This document shows, in pieces, positions 1 through 6,719 of a DNA stretch of 11,580 nt. The notes under the pieces were generated by a model. It worked only from the letters and a program-made list of their open reading frames with translations, had not been told where the DNA came from and made no database searches. The stretch comes from CAZCWX01 sp964502465 (GTDB taxonomy: Bacteria; Desulfobacterota; Binatia; Bin18). Positions within the stretch are counted from its first letter, which is position 1; the number at the start of each line of letters is the position of its first letter. Where the stretch lies: positions 1 through 11,580 of the forward strand of contig CAZCWX010000483.1 in assembly GCA_964502465.1 (NCBI GenBank). Direction: 5' to 3'. The position numbers and the translations under genes were made by a program.

Positions 1-283
1 GAGATTCCTTTTTTCCCGTCGCCACGCGCACGGCTGTACGCTGGAGCTTTTCTCTCAGTGCAGGCGAAGGGGCTTCTGCCTCTTGGGCGAAGAGCGCGAG
101 TTCCCGCAGGTCAATCATGCGGTTCATACACGTCGGACACGCCTGCACATGTACTTCGAAGGATTGCCGTTTTTCAGGCGGGATCTTCTCGTCGAGGAAA
201 TCGCCCAACTCGGCGATTGACGGACATTCTGGAGCCTGAAGTTGGCTGAGTTGTCGTAGGAGGGTCTTGTCTATCTCTGGCAT
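1..283 (-). CDS. Anti-sigma factor, zinc-finger (zf-HC2/ZAS) type, partial at left edge
   Basis: The visible 94 residues are the N-terminal, cytoplasmic part of an anti-sigma factor; the rest lies beyond the left edge. The key signature is H45-x3-C49-x2-C52 within HVQACPTC, with C20 upstream, which is the arrangement of zinc-associated anti-sigma (ZAS) domains. Such domains hold the partner ECF sigma factor inactive until a signal releases it. The gene starts at ATG 283 behind an AGAAAGAG-like ribosome site and lies 66 bp downstream of the ECF sigma gene on the same strand, the usual sigma then anti-sigma order, so the pair is probably an operon. Whether a transmembrane and sensor domain follows cannot be seen. 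A putative zinc-finger protein of other function is possible but less likely given the neighbour. Confidence 0.8.
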   Translation of the reverse strand, partial: MPEIDKTLLRQLSQLQAPECPSIAELGDFLDEKIPPEKRQSFEVHVQACPTCMNRMIDLRELALFAQEAEAPSPALREKLQRTAVRVATGKKES

Positions 284-349
284 TGGCTCACTCTTTCTGT
301 CTCAGCCCTTCTCTATAGAGACTTTTTATCCTATCGCAGTTTTTCCTTG

Positions 350-949
350 TCATGGAAGAATCCCGGCTTTTCGTAAGCAGTCTGCTATTTTTGCTTTTGC
401 CCGTTGATACTTCACCCCGACTGTGCCGGCTGGCAGCCCAAGCAACTTGGAGATGGTATCATACTGGAAATCGCGTCCTCGCATCCAGAAGATTTCCTGG
501 TCCGCCGCAGCAAGTTCTTGCACGCAACGGTGCAGCGCCTGAACGATTTCCTGTCCAGCGACGCGCTCTTCTGGACCAGGGTTGGGATCAGCCGCAAAGG
601 CAGTGACAGAGGAAGGGTTTTCCCCTTCCCCTTCGTCCGAGAGCAATGGATCAAGCACTTCGAGGCGGCGACCTCGCCTGTGCAAGTACGTTTTGGTTTC
701 ATTTTCCGTGATGGTTTTCACATACCAGCGAAATTCGTGCTCAGTCGCGCCACGAAAAGACTGTATCCCTCTGTCTAGGAGAATCACAAAGACCTCCTGA
801 TACAGATCTTCCTGTTCAGCCGCATTGACCCCACCAAACTTGCGTAGCACGCCGCGCATCACGGGATACACCAGGTCAATCAGCGTGTTCAGCGCCTGGT
901 GTTCAGCCGTCGCTGCCCTCTGCAGGAGTTCTTTGATGTCCACCGCCAC
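350..949 (-). CDS. RNA polymerase sigma factor, ECF subfamily (sigma-70 regions 2 and 4)
   Basis: This 199-residue protein has the two-domain layout of an extracytoplasmic-function sigma factor. Region 2 spans about residues 19-85, with the core-binding helix DLYQEVFVILL at 48-58. A charged linker follows, and region 4 (about 138-195) ends in a helix-turn-helix around ISKLLGLPAGTVGVKYQRAKAKI. It would direct RNA polymerase to a small regulon, normally under control of the adjacent zinc-finger anti-sigma factor. The start is a GTG at 949; a second in-frame GTG lies two codons in, and neither has a strong ribosome site. The long linker (about residues 86-137), rich in E, G and P, is somewhat larger than in the shortest ECFs. 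The regulon is not identifiable from the window; the divergent small exported protein gene is one candidate target. Confidence 0.9.
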   Translation of the reverse strand: MAVDIKELLQRAATAEHQALNTLIDLVYPVMRGVLRKFGGVNAAEQEDLYQEVFVILLDRGIQSFRGATEHEFRWYVKTITENETKTYLHRRGRRLEVLDPLLSDEGEGENPSSVTAFAADPNPGPEERVAGQEIVQALHRCVQELAAADQEIFWMRGRDFQYDTISKLLGLPAGTVGVKYQRAKAKIADCLRKAGILP

Positions 950-1003
950 AGTACCGGCTTACATAGAAAAACTTCAATGTAAAAAAAATGCGCCTCTGAG
1001 GTC

Positions 1004-1033
1004 TTTATAGAATAGCAGCCCGGACATGGGCAA
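1004..1033 (-). promoter_or_regulatory. Candidate sigma-70-type promoter of the sigma/anti-sigma operon
   Basis: Read on the minus strand, TTGCCC (1028-1033) and TATAAA (1004-1009) are separated by 18 bp. They match the -35 consensus at 4 of 6 positions and the -10 consensus at 5 of 6. Transcription would start near 997, giving a leader of about 48 nt before the GTG at 949. This is a by-eye match only. Confidence 0.3.
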
Positions 1034-1059
1034 ATCACCTCACAGAAGGAGGCAGTATC

Positions 1060-1341
1060 ATGCAGAGGACAGGCACAGTACAGAAGGTCATGTTGGCAGG
1101 AGCGTTTTTGCTCACACTGGCTTCTCCAGTCTTAGCCGACACATTCGTGAACGGCCATTTTCGCCGGGATGGAACCTACGTTGCCCCTCACTACCGTTCA
1201 AACCCAGATGGCAACTTCTCGAATAATTGGAGCACCCGCGGCAACGTCAATCCGTACACTGGGCAATGGGGAACGCGCCAGTACCCGGGCCAATCATCCC
1301 CCAGCTACCGTGGCTATTCGTCTCCCAGGACTCCGAGCTGA
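1060..1341 (+). CDS. Small exported protein with NG-F-DGTYV-HYRS / NPYTGQWGT motifs
   Basis: A 93-residue protein with a clear Sec signal peptide: basic N-terminus, hydrophobic core at about 10-22, and a likely cleavage after VLA26. The short mature part carries FVNGHFRRDGTYVAPHYRSNPDGN and NVNPYTGQWGTR, motifs that recur in small periplasmic or secreted proteins of unknown function in many proteobacteria, then a Ser/Pro/Tyr-rich tail. The ATG is well supported by an AGGAGG Shine-Dalgarno (about 1046-1051). It is transcribed divergently from the ECF sigma gene, so it may belong to that regulon (inference). A perfect 10 bp hairpin lies 39 bp after the stop. The molecular role is unknown; no catalytic residues are apparent. 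Confidence 0.8.
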   Translation: MQRTGTVQKVMLAGAFLLTLASPVLADTFVNGHFRRDGTYVAPHYRSNPDGNFSNNWSTRGNVNPYTGQWGTRQYPGQSSPSYRGYSSPRTPS

Positions 1342-1380
1342 TCGTCCCGCAGTTTTCGCCGAGGGTGGTAAGTCAGAGTC

Positions 1381-1413
1381 TGGCAGGGATAGAGTCACAC
1401 CCCATCCCTGCCA
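1381..1413 (+). terminator. Perfect 10 bp hairpin after the small exported protein gene, possible terminator
   Basis: TGGCAGGGAT (1381-1390) pairs exactly with ATCCCTGCCA (1404-1413) around a 13 nt loop. The position, 39 bp downstream of the stop codon, suits a terminator. No U-run follows (CCTCTTATAC), so intrinsic termination is uncertain and mRNA 3'-end protection is equally possible. Confidence 0.4.
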
Positions 1414-1458
1414 CCTCTTATACGGATTCTAGATGATCTCTATCCGTTACTCTGCAGG

Positions 1459-1549
1459 CCGTTCATGCTTCGACAAGCTCAGCACGAACGGGTGGGTCCT
1501 GTCTCGCAAAGCAGGTCCCGCTCGCCCTGAGCCCGTCGAAGGGTGAGCG
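1459..1549. repeat. Inverted pair of REP-like palindromes (TTCGAC..GCTCAG family)
   Basis: Two 31 bp palindromic units, 1460-1490 and 1519-1549, lie in opposite orientation and match at 23 of 31 positions when one is reverse-complemented. Each shares the core TTCGACnnGCTCAG and has self-complementary ends (CGTTC..GAACG and CGCTC..GAGCG). The spacer also pairs partly (CCTG with CAGG), so the whole segment can fold into one long cruciform. This is a widely distributed intergenic repeat type in environmental bacteria. It ends just before the ATG at 1553. Confidence 0.8.
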
Positions 1550-1597
1550 CGAATGGATAAGCATCAAAGAGAATCCATATTACGCACGAGCACGAAC

Positions 1598-1999
1598 ATG
1601 AAGCCAGAAACCATGTGTCTTCTTATCGCATTAGGAATGAGCGTGATGCTTCAGGGGTGTTCAGTGGGGATGGCGGCGAGTGGTCACGAGCAGATGGATG
1701 CATCGATCGCGTTCCCTGGATCAAATCGAGCAGTCATCGTCTCGAAGCTGGGGCCGCCAGAAACCTCACGGCAACTGGAAAACGGCAACATGGCAGACAC
1801 CTACCCGATTAAAAAAGGCAATGAGGCCAGCTCAGGTCGGGCGTGGGCGCATGCAGGCCTGGACATTCTTACCTTGGGCTTGTGGGAAGTCGTCGCGACT
1901 CCCTACGAACTGGCGCAAGGCGAAGACACTTATCGCCTGGTGATTACCTATGCCCCGGATGGAGCCGTGCTGGAAGTATACCGAGTCGGAGCAAAATAA
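1598..1999 (+). CDS. Small outer-membrane-type lipoprotein, function unknown
   Basis: From ATG 1598 the product is 133 residues and opens with a lipoprotein signal peptide: hydrophobic MCLLIALGMSVM followed by the lipobox L18-Q-G-C21. The residue after the lipidated Cys is Ser, so outer-membrane sorting is expected by the usual +2 rule. The mature part includes SNRAVIVSKLGPPETS, resembling the start of SmpA/BamE-like small lipoproteins in which an N-terminal helix is followed by 'LGxP', and AHAGLDILTLGLWEVVATPYE, a hydrophobic stretch seen in uncharacterised small lipoproteins. An in-frame ATG at 1553 would add 15 residues, but it sits 3 bp from the end of a palindromic repeat and would bury the signal peptide, so 1598 is preferred. 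Neither start has a strong ribosome site. No function is assigned. Confidence 0.75.
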   Translation: MKPETMCLLIALGMSVMLQGCSVGMAASGHEQMDASIAFPGSNRAVIVSKLGPPETSRQLENGNMADTYPIKKGNEASSGRAWAHAGLDILTLGLWEVVATPYELAQGEDTYRLVITYAPDGAVLEVYRVGAK

Positions 2000-2040
2000 C
2001 CTCACTCCTGCCACGTGTGTAAGAGATTACACTGCACAGC

Positions 2041-2132
2041 CCTGGCGGGTTTCCTGACCTGCGCGAAGACTGGATTCCCGCCTGCGCGGGAATGACCACC
2101 TCCCCATCGTGCCCGCGTAGGCGGGTACCCAG
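2041..2132. repeat. Intergenic palindromic repeats of the ATTCCCGC..GCGGGAAT type
   Basis: A perfect 8 bp stem, ATTCCCGC with GCGGGAAT (2074-2093), lies inside the well-known ACTGG-ATTCCCGCCTGCGCGGGAAT-GAC type unit. It is followed by a second, related stem around GCCCGC-GTA-GGCGGG (about 2111-2126) ending in TACCCAGG. Together with the imperfect copy at 2041-2068 this forms a cluster of short palindromes between the lipoprotein and flavoprotein genes. Confidence 0.75.
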
Positions 2133-2209
2133 GAAAAGACAGGCTTCGGAATTACGCGCAAGCTTCAATTAGGCCACAAACAATTCGCACCTCTGCGTGC
2201 CTGAACTTT

Positions 2210-2277
2210 GTAGCGTGCGCCATGCGCACGAAGGGAAACAGGCAGCGCTGCAAAGACGTGCGCGCAGCGCACGCTAC
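2210..2277. repeat. Inverted repeat GTAGCGTGCGC..., 21 bp arms
   Basis: GTAGCGTGCGCCATGCGCACG (2210-2230) faces CGTGCGCGCAGCGCACGCTAC (2257-2277), an inverted repeat with 3 mismatches around a 26 nt spacer. Each arm is itself partly palindromic (GTGCGC..GCGCAC). It is noncoding and typical of dispersed hairpin repeats. Together with the neighbouring repeat cluster it accounts for much of the 453 bp gene-free stretch 2000-2452. Confidence 0.7.
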
Positions 2278-2324
2278 TTGCTGATCCAGAAAGGGCATGA
2301 CTTTATTCAACAACATGTCAAAGA

Positions 2325-2354
2325 TTGGAGCGCTTTCGATTGGACCAATATAAA
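2325..2354 (+). promoter_or_regulatory. Weak candidate promoter of the flavoprotein gene
   Basis: TTGGAG (2325-2330) and TATAAA (2349-2354) are spaced 18 bp. The -10 is 5 of 6 to consensus and the -35 only 3 of 6. The leader would be about 90 nt and would contain an imperfect hairpin, CCTGAG (2384-2389) with CTCAGG (2412-2417), with an inner TGCA/TGCA pairing. Only a by-eye match. Confidence 0.25.
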
Positions 2355-2452
2355 CGAGATTCGTAGCATACTACCCCGGTTCTCCTGAGATGCATGAATG
2401 TTACATTGCACCTCAGGAATGAAATAGAAGGCTGTCAGGAGTATGCATTTGT

Positions 2453-3868
2453 ATGACCGTCTCTTATGATGCGATTATCGTCGGCTCCGGCCCCAACGGC
2501 CTGGCCGCTGCTATCACTCTAGCGCAAGCCGGTCTGTCCGTTATCGTGTATGAAGCCGAAGGGACGATTGGCGGTGGAGTGCGTTCGGCAGAGCTGACCT
2601 TGCCAGGCTTTGTTCATGATATTTGCTCTGCCGTGTATCCCCTTGCTATAGGCTCACCCTTTTTTCGCTCCCTGCCGCTGGCTCAGCATGGGCTCGAATG
2701 GATCCAACCCGACGCGCCGCTTGCACATCCTTTCGATGACGGCACAGCCGCTCTGCTTGAGTGTTCTGTTGATAGCACCGCTGCAACCCTCGGTGCTGAT
2801 GCGAGGGCCTATACCAGGCTCATGGAGCCTTTGATTGCGAGTTGGGATGGATTGGACGTTGAGCTGTTAGGTCCACTGCGACTGCCCCGGCGACCGCTTT
2901 CGTTGACCCGATTTGGCCTGCAGGCGATTCGCCCGGCGTGTAATCTTGCCAACAAAAGATTCAAGGGAGAACGCGCACGTGCCCTCTTCGCCGGTTTGGC
3001 CGCCCATTCGATGTTACCGCTCGAACACTGGGGCTCTGCCGCCGTTGGTCTGGTCCTCGGCATCGCGGCGCACGTGCTTGGCTGGCCAGTTCCGCGCGGG
3101 GGAGCGCAAAAACTGACAGACGCGTTAGCTTCGTATTTGCGTTCCCTTGGAGGAGCAATCGAGACCAACAGGACCGTAGCGACGCTGGCTGAACTGCCTC
3201 GCTCTCGGGCCGTTCTGTGCGATGTCACCCCGCGCCAACTGCTGAAAATTGCCGGAGAGCAACTTTCTCCTCGGTACCGCGATAAGCTGCAGCGTTATCG
3301 TTACGGCATGGGAGCGTTCAAATTGGATTGGGCGCTATCAGGTCCCGTGCCCTGGAAAGCGACGAAATGTGCGCGAGCCGCTACCGTCCACCTCGGTGGA
3401 GGGATAGAAGAGATTGCCGCCTCTGAGCGCGCAGCCTGGTACGGCGAGCATGTCCACCGACCGTTTGTCCTGCTGGCGCAGCCGTCGCTGTTCGATCCCT
3501 CAAGAGCCCCCGAAACCCACCATACGCTGTGGGCCTATTGTCATGTGCCGAATGGGTCAACCTTTGATATGGCGGGGGGGATCGAGAGACAAATCGAGCG
3601 ATTTGCGCCAGGGTTTCGTGACTTAGTGCTCGCGCGCAGTGTGAGGTCTCCGCTCGAGTTCGAGCGGTACAATGCCAATCTCGTCGGCGGTGATATCAAT
3701 GGAGGCGCCGCCGATCTGCGGCAGCTCTTTTTCCGGCCAACCGCGAAGCTGTATAAAACCTCCCTGAAAGGGCTGTATCTCTGCTCGGCATCAACCCCTC
3801 CCGGCGGCGGCGTGCATGGCATGTGCGGTTACCACGCTGCGCGTCAGGCACTGCGGGAGATGTTTTAG
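2453..3868 (+). CDS. FAD-dependent oxidoreductase, phytoene dehydrogenase/PYROXD2-like
   Basis: This 471-residue flavoprotein has the N-terminal Rossmann dinucleotide-binding motif G11-S-G13-P-N-G16, followed by E34 at the end of the second strand and GTIGGGVRS (37-45). That is the beta-alpha-beta plus GG signature of the amine oxidase/phytoene desaturase superfamily. The C-terminal FAD-binding motif is visible as GLYLCSASTPPGGGVHGMCGYHAA (about 441-464). Length and layout match the CrtI-like/PYROXD2 group, which oxidises or desaturates hydrophobic substrates; the substrate here is unknown. The start is ATG 2453 with AGGAG at 2438-2442. It is a single transcription unit flanked by repeats; there is no carotenoid gene nearby, so a carotenoid role is not supported. 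Confidence is high for the superfamily and low for any specific reaction. Confidence 0.88.
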   Translation: MTVSYDAIIVGSGPNGLAAAITLAQAGLSVIVYEAEGTIGGGVRSAELTLPGFVHDICSAVYPLAIGSPFFRSLPLAQHGLEWIQPDAPLAHPFDDGTAALLECSVDSTAATLGADARAYTRLMEPLIASWDGLDVELLGPLRLPRRPLSLTRFGLQAIRPACNLANKRFKGERARALFAGLAAHSMLPLEHWGSAAVGLVLGIAAHVLGWPVPRGGAQKLTDALASYLRSLGGAIETNRTVATLAELPRSRAVLCDVTPRQLLKIAGEQLSPRYRDKLQRYRYGMGAFKLDWALSGPVPWKATKCARAATVHLGGGIEEIAASERAAWYGEHVHRPFVLLAQPSLFDPSRAPETHHTLWAYCHVPNGSTFDMAGGIERQIERFAPGFRDLVLARSVRSPLEFERYNANLVGGDINGGAADLRQLFFRPTAKLYKTSLKGLYLCSASTPPGGGVHGMCGYHAARQALREMF

Positions 3869-3967
3869 AGGGTGTTTGCGAAGCCAGAGTGGTGAGTCAT
3901 TGCGAACGGAGCGAAGCAATCTTTGCCCGCAAGAGAGATTGCGTCGTCGCCGGAGCCTGCCCTGAGC

Positions 3968-4115
3968 CTACATCAGATCATAAAAGATTGGTATACCCGG
4001 TCTGTCACCCTGAGTGAAACGAAGGGTCTCAAATAGAGATTCTTCGCTACGCTCAGAATGACACGACTGAAAAGTCTCATCGTAAAGTGTACTCATGCCG
4101 TGTGGTTTGATTTAG
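3968..4115. mobile_element. 148 bp miniature inverted-repeat element A (CTA...TAG ends)
   Basis: The right end, read inward, is CTAAATCAAACCACA then GTACACT (4086-4115). The left end starts CTACATCAGATCA and continues GATTGGTATAC (3968-4000), matching the right at about 18 of 29 positions and the left end of the element at 8028 at about 22 of 33. The element has no coding capacity and sits inside another repeat. Both ends are bounded by CTA..TAG, compatible with duplication of TA at a CTAG target, as described for IS630. A MITE mobilised by an IS630/Tc1-type transposase is the simplest reading (inference). Confidence 0.6.
4003..4063. repeat. Innermost 28 bp-arm palindrome (TGTCACCCTGAG..CTCAGAATGACA)
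   Basis: The arms start TGTCAcCCTGAG and end CTCAGaaTGACA, and both contain CGAAG/CTTCG and TCTC/GAGA segments. Most of each 28 bp arm pairs around an AATA-type loop. This is a separate, widely dispersed hairpin repeat family lying inside element A, between its terminal inverted repeats. Confidence 0.8.
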
Positions 4116-4201
4116 TCGAAGGGGCTCCTCGCAATGATAGTGCCCCCTCCTTTCCAAGCGCCCTTTTTAACAACACATTTCCCTTTCTCACTACCTCCTG
4201 C

Positions 4202-5455
4202 TCATTTCCCGTACAGCATCAGCGCCATGACGCTAAAGCGGCTCTCGCTTATCGGCCGATTATAGAGAATCTTGTGGATCTGGAAGATGGTGGCACGGTC
4301 GCGCTGATAGTCAATGGATGACTGGGCGGCAACTTGCGCGAACCAGTCTGTATTGTCCCAGGGGTTGAAATCTGGATGCCGGTAGACCATTAGGAAGCTG
4401 CGCTTGTGGGTGCCGGCGTGATCGTAGGTCAGTGCATAGAGCACAACGGAGGTTTGCACGTCGATATACAGCACCCGGCGGCTGTACAACGGATGTGATC
4501 CCTTCGGTGTACATTCGACGACGACCACCCGTCGCAGCTCCCAGGGATCCAGCGGATACCAGTTCCCCTTTCCACCCCAGGTCACTTCGGTGGCTTTAAT
4601 CGGTGCTGGCACCAGCACAACCTGTTCTCCCACATACTTCCAGTCATAGTGGTGGATATGTCCGAGGAATCCCGACCGATCCTCGATGAGGGTTTCTCCA
4701 CCTCCGGGAGCGTCATAAGGATTGTACACGATCTTGCGGGTGCGCCGCGTGCGGGGATCGTACACCCATTGGTCATCACTGAGGGTGTTGTCATTGTACA
4801 CCAGGCTGAGGATCTGGTTGCCTTCCATATCCGCCGGCGCGAGCATGCGTGAGTATTGCTTGGCGTACACGCCTTGCTGTTCCCATTGCGATATATTTTT
4901 GTCTGCTTCCGGCCTGTGCATGCCGTACATGGACACAAAGTAAAAACTCTGTGTACGTTCCGTTGCGCCACCGGCATTGCGCATCTCGTTGGTGGCCCAC
5001 ATCTGCGCGGTTTCTCCCTGGTCTCGATAGCGCATGTTCCAGGCCGCCTTCTCACCAGCTTCAGGGTCCTGGGGATCGATCAAGGGAAAGGGACGTCCGG
5101 CTCCATAATGCTGCAGTTCTCCTTCTCCAACGGAGACCTGGCCGTAGTATTTGAGCGTCGCCTCGACGTACTCTTGTCGCACGGGCAGGTCGGTGGTTTC
5201 CTGTACGGTGATAGTGAAATCTCCTGCTGCAAGCGGTGTGAGGATTTCCGGCGGGAGTACGGATTTGGCGACTTGGAAATTAGTCGCGTCGATCTTCATG
5301 CCTAGGGTGATCCCCTCCACATGGGATGGACCCTGGCGGTAGGGAAAAAAGACGGTGCGGATTCGCTCCTGTACAGTGTCACTTTCTGCCCATCCCTGAA
5401 GAGGGAGCAGAAACAGGGCGAGAACAATCGCAATGACTCTGCTGTGCCTGTCCAC
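4202..5455 (-). CDS. DUF1329 family exported protein (outer-membrane lipoprotein-sorting-like)
   Basis: The product is 417 residues from GTG 5455. This start is strongly supported by an AAAGGAGGA ribosome site 5 nt upstream, and it gives a clean signal peptide (DRHSRVIAIVLALFLLPLQGWA, cleavage after A23). The mature part matches the DUF1329 family: ITLGMKIDATNF near the N-terminus, SLVYNDNTLSDDQWVYDPRTRRTRKI in the middle (the 'WvY.P..RRvR' signature), an aromatic-rich DWKYVGEQVV section, and a C-terminal FAQVAAQSSIDYQRDRATIFQ. The family has a LolA/LolB-like half-barrel fold suggested to handle lipids or lipoproteins in the periplasm, and in several bacteria its genes lie near genes for hydrophobic-compound metabolism. 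The exact role is unproven. It stands alone here, with repeats on both sides; no RND transporter or partner DUF1302 gene is visible in the window. Confidence 0.85.
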   Translation of the reverse strand: MDRHSRVIAIVLALFLLPLQGWAESDTVQERIRTVFFPYRQGPSHVEGITLGMKIDATNFQVAKSVLPPEILTPLAAGDFTITVQETTDLPVRQEYVEATLKYYGQVSVGEGELQHYGAGRPFPLIDPQDPEAGEKAAWNMRYRDQGETAQMWATNEMRNAGGATERTQSFYFVSMYGMHRPEADKNISQWEQQGVYAKQYSRMLAPADMEGNQILSLVYNDNTLSDDQWVYDPRTRRTRKIVYNPYDAPGGGETLIEDRSGFLGHIHHYDWKYVGEQVVLVPAPIKATEVTWGGKGNWYPLDPWELRRVVVVECTPKGSHPLYSRRVLYIDVQTSVVLYALTYDHAGTHKRSFLMVYRHPDFNPWDNTDWFAQVAAQSSIDYQRDRATIFQIHKILYNRPISESRFSVMALMLYGK

Positions 5456-5537
5456 TCGGTTCCTCCTTTTTGCTCTCCCGCTGCAGGAGAGGCGTACCAC
5501 TTAAATGTGCAGTCTCTCGTAGTCCACTACAGAGCCC

Positions 5538-5596
5538 GTAGTAACGACTGCAGTCGTCAGTGCAGCCGAAACACGCGACTAAAGTCGCGCTACTAC
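5538..5596. repeat. Inverted repeat GTAGTAACGACT..GACT..CTACTAC
   Basis: GTAGTAACGACTGCAGTCGT (5538-5557) faces GCGACTAAAGTCGC-GCTACTAC (5575-5596). Each half has its own small stem (GACT..AGTC) and the outer GTAGTA/TACTAC ends pair. It matches a common intergenic repeat type built on 'GTAGTAACGACTnnAGTCGT'. It lies between the 3' end of the flavin monooxygenase gene and the DUF1329 gene start, so its transcript hairpin may help end the upstream message. Confidence 0.75.
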
Positions 5597-5639
5597 TAGA
5601 CCTTGAAAAGCCACGCGACACACTACTGGTGATGGCGTG

Positions 5640-6719
5640 CTACGGTCGAAAAGACGGAATCACATGTTGGCCGAACAGCCGGATCGAATCCATGATGTTC
5701 TGATGCGGAATGCCACCAAACTGCATAAAGCACAGCACCTGATCCACCCCAGCAGCCTCATATTTTTTGAGGATGCGGATACAGGTGTCCGGATCCCCCA
5801 TACAAAACATCCCGCCTTCGATGAGATCCTCGAGCGACTTCCCCGCTCGTTCCCCCTGCACCGCACTCACCGCAAATTTATAGGAGTCGGGAATCTTCAC
5901 CCCTTGTTCTTGCCACGGACGGTACAGTTGTAAGGACTTGTTCAAAAACCACTGACCCGCCGGGCCAGCCACTTCTCGGGCTTTTTCATCGGTTTCTGCA
6001 CAATGGATGATACCGAGTGCAGCAACCTGTGCGTTGACACACGCACCAACCGGCTGTGCCTGACGGATCCCATCATGATACATCTGCACCCGTCTCGTGA
6101 GTTCCTCAGGCTGACCAATATTGAAACACAACGCACCAATGCCTTTTTGCCCGGCAACCGTAAAACTGTCTGGCTGCGCGCAGGCAACCCAGAGCGGCGG
6201 GTGAGGGTGTTGGACAGGTTTGGGAATAACCGAGCGAGGGGGGATCTTAAAGAACCGGCCCTCGTGCGAGAAGGGGTCCTCTAGCCACATGCGCGGAATG
6301 ATCGAAATGGCTTCTTCCCACATCGCTTTGGTCTCTTCCGGATTAATCTCGAATCCACCCATTTCGACGAGAGTTGTCGAGCGTCCGGTCCCCAATTCGA
6401 CCCGCCCGTCGCTGAGGATGTCGAGCACCGCAGCTCGCTCTGCCACGCGGATAGGGTGATTGTATTGTGGTGGGAGGAGCGCGACCGCATGGCCAATGCG
6501 AATGGTGCTGGTCCGCTGGGAAATTGCGCCATAGAGCACCTCTGGAGCCGGACAATAGGAAAACTCAGTCAGAAAATGATGTTCGACCGTCCAGAAATAC
6601 TCAAATCCCATCTCTTCGGCCAGCATCACCTGAGCAATCACTTGTTTGTAGGTATCTTGAACGATTCCCGGATAATGCGGTTCAGGAATCTGAATCTCGT
6701 ACATCATACCAAATTTCAT
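5640..6719 (-). CDS. LLM-class flavin-dependent oxidoreductase (luciferase-like monooxygenase)
   Basis: The 359-residue protein is a bacterial luciferase-like TIM barrel that uses reduced FMN or F420. Recognisable features are the N-terminal MKFGMMYE strand, WTVEHHF (43-49) with the E-H-H motif typical of the alkanal monooxygenase-like group, IRIGHAVALLPPQYNHPIRVAERAAVLDILSDGRVELGTGR (the conserved 'hP.r.Ae..a.lD.lS.GR..lG.G' block), and a C-terminal CMGDPDTCIRILKKYEAAGVDQV. ATG 6719 begins the family's first strand and has a GGGGGT-type ribosome site; the open frame upstream to 6923 lacks family resemblance and is not included. The substrate cannot be told from sequence; long-chain aldehydes, alkanes and F420-dependent reactions occur in relatives. 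No dedicated flavin reductase gene is next to it. Confidence 0.88.
   Translation of the reverse strand: MKFGMMYEIQIPEPHYPGIVQDTYKQVIAQVMLAEEMGFEYFWTVEHHFLTEFSYCPAPEVLYGAISQRTSTIRIGHAVALLPPQYNHPIRVAERAAVLDILSDGRVELGTGRSTTLVEMGGFEINPEETKAMWEEAISIIPRMWLEDPFSHEGRFFKIPPRSVIPKPVQHPHPPLWVACAQPDSFTVAGQKGIGALCFNIGQPEELTRRVQMYHDGIRQAQPVGACVNAQVAALGIIHCAETDEKAREVAGPAGQWFLNKSLQLYRPWQEQGVKIPDSYKFAVSAVQGERAGKSLEDLIEGGMFCMGDPDTCIRILKKYEAAGVDQVLCFMQFGGIPHQNIMDSIRLFGQHVIPSFRP

Larger units (their letters stand above)
3896..4138. repeat. CHERS-like palindrome (TCATTGCGA..TCGCAATGA) split by an inserted element
   Basis: The outer arms are TCATTGCGAACGGAGC (from 3897) and GCTCCTCGCAATGA (to 4136), complementary apart from a 2 bp bulge. 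Internal pieces AGCAATCT and AGATTGCG also pair, as in the common CHERS-type repeat. The right arm is interrupted: GGAGCCTGCCCTGAG before 3968 and TCGAAGGGGCTCC after 4115 form one stem (GGAGCC, CCCT with AGGG, GGCTCC) once 3968-4115 is removed. This accounts for most of the gene-free stretch 3869-4201; the remaining 4139-4201 shows nothing recognisable. Confidence 0.75.

Noticed and set aside
1459..2277. Clustered palindromes considered as a CRISPR array
   Set aside because: The units are of different families, irregularly spaced and in alternating orientation; there are no constant repeats with unique spacers and no cas genes.
2809..3228. Minus-strand open frame of 139 codons inside the flavoprotein gene
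   Set aside because: It is antisense to a clear FAD-dependent oxidoreductase, has no family-like motifs and reflects the GC-rich codon usage of the real gene.
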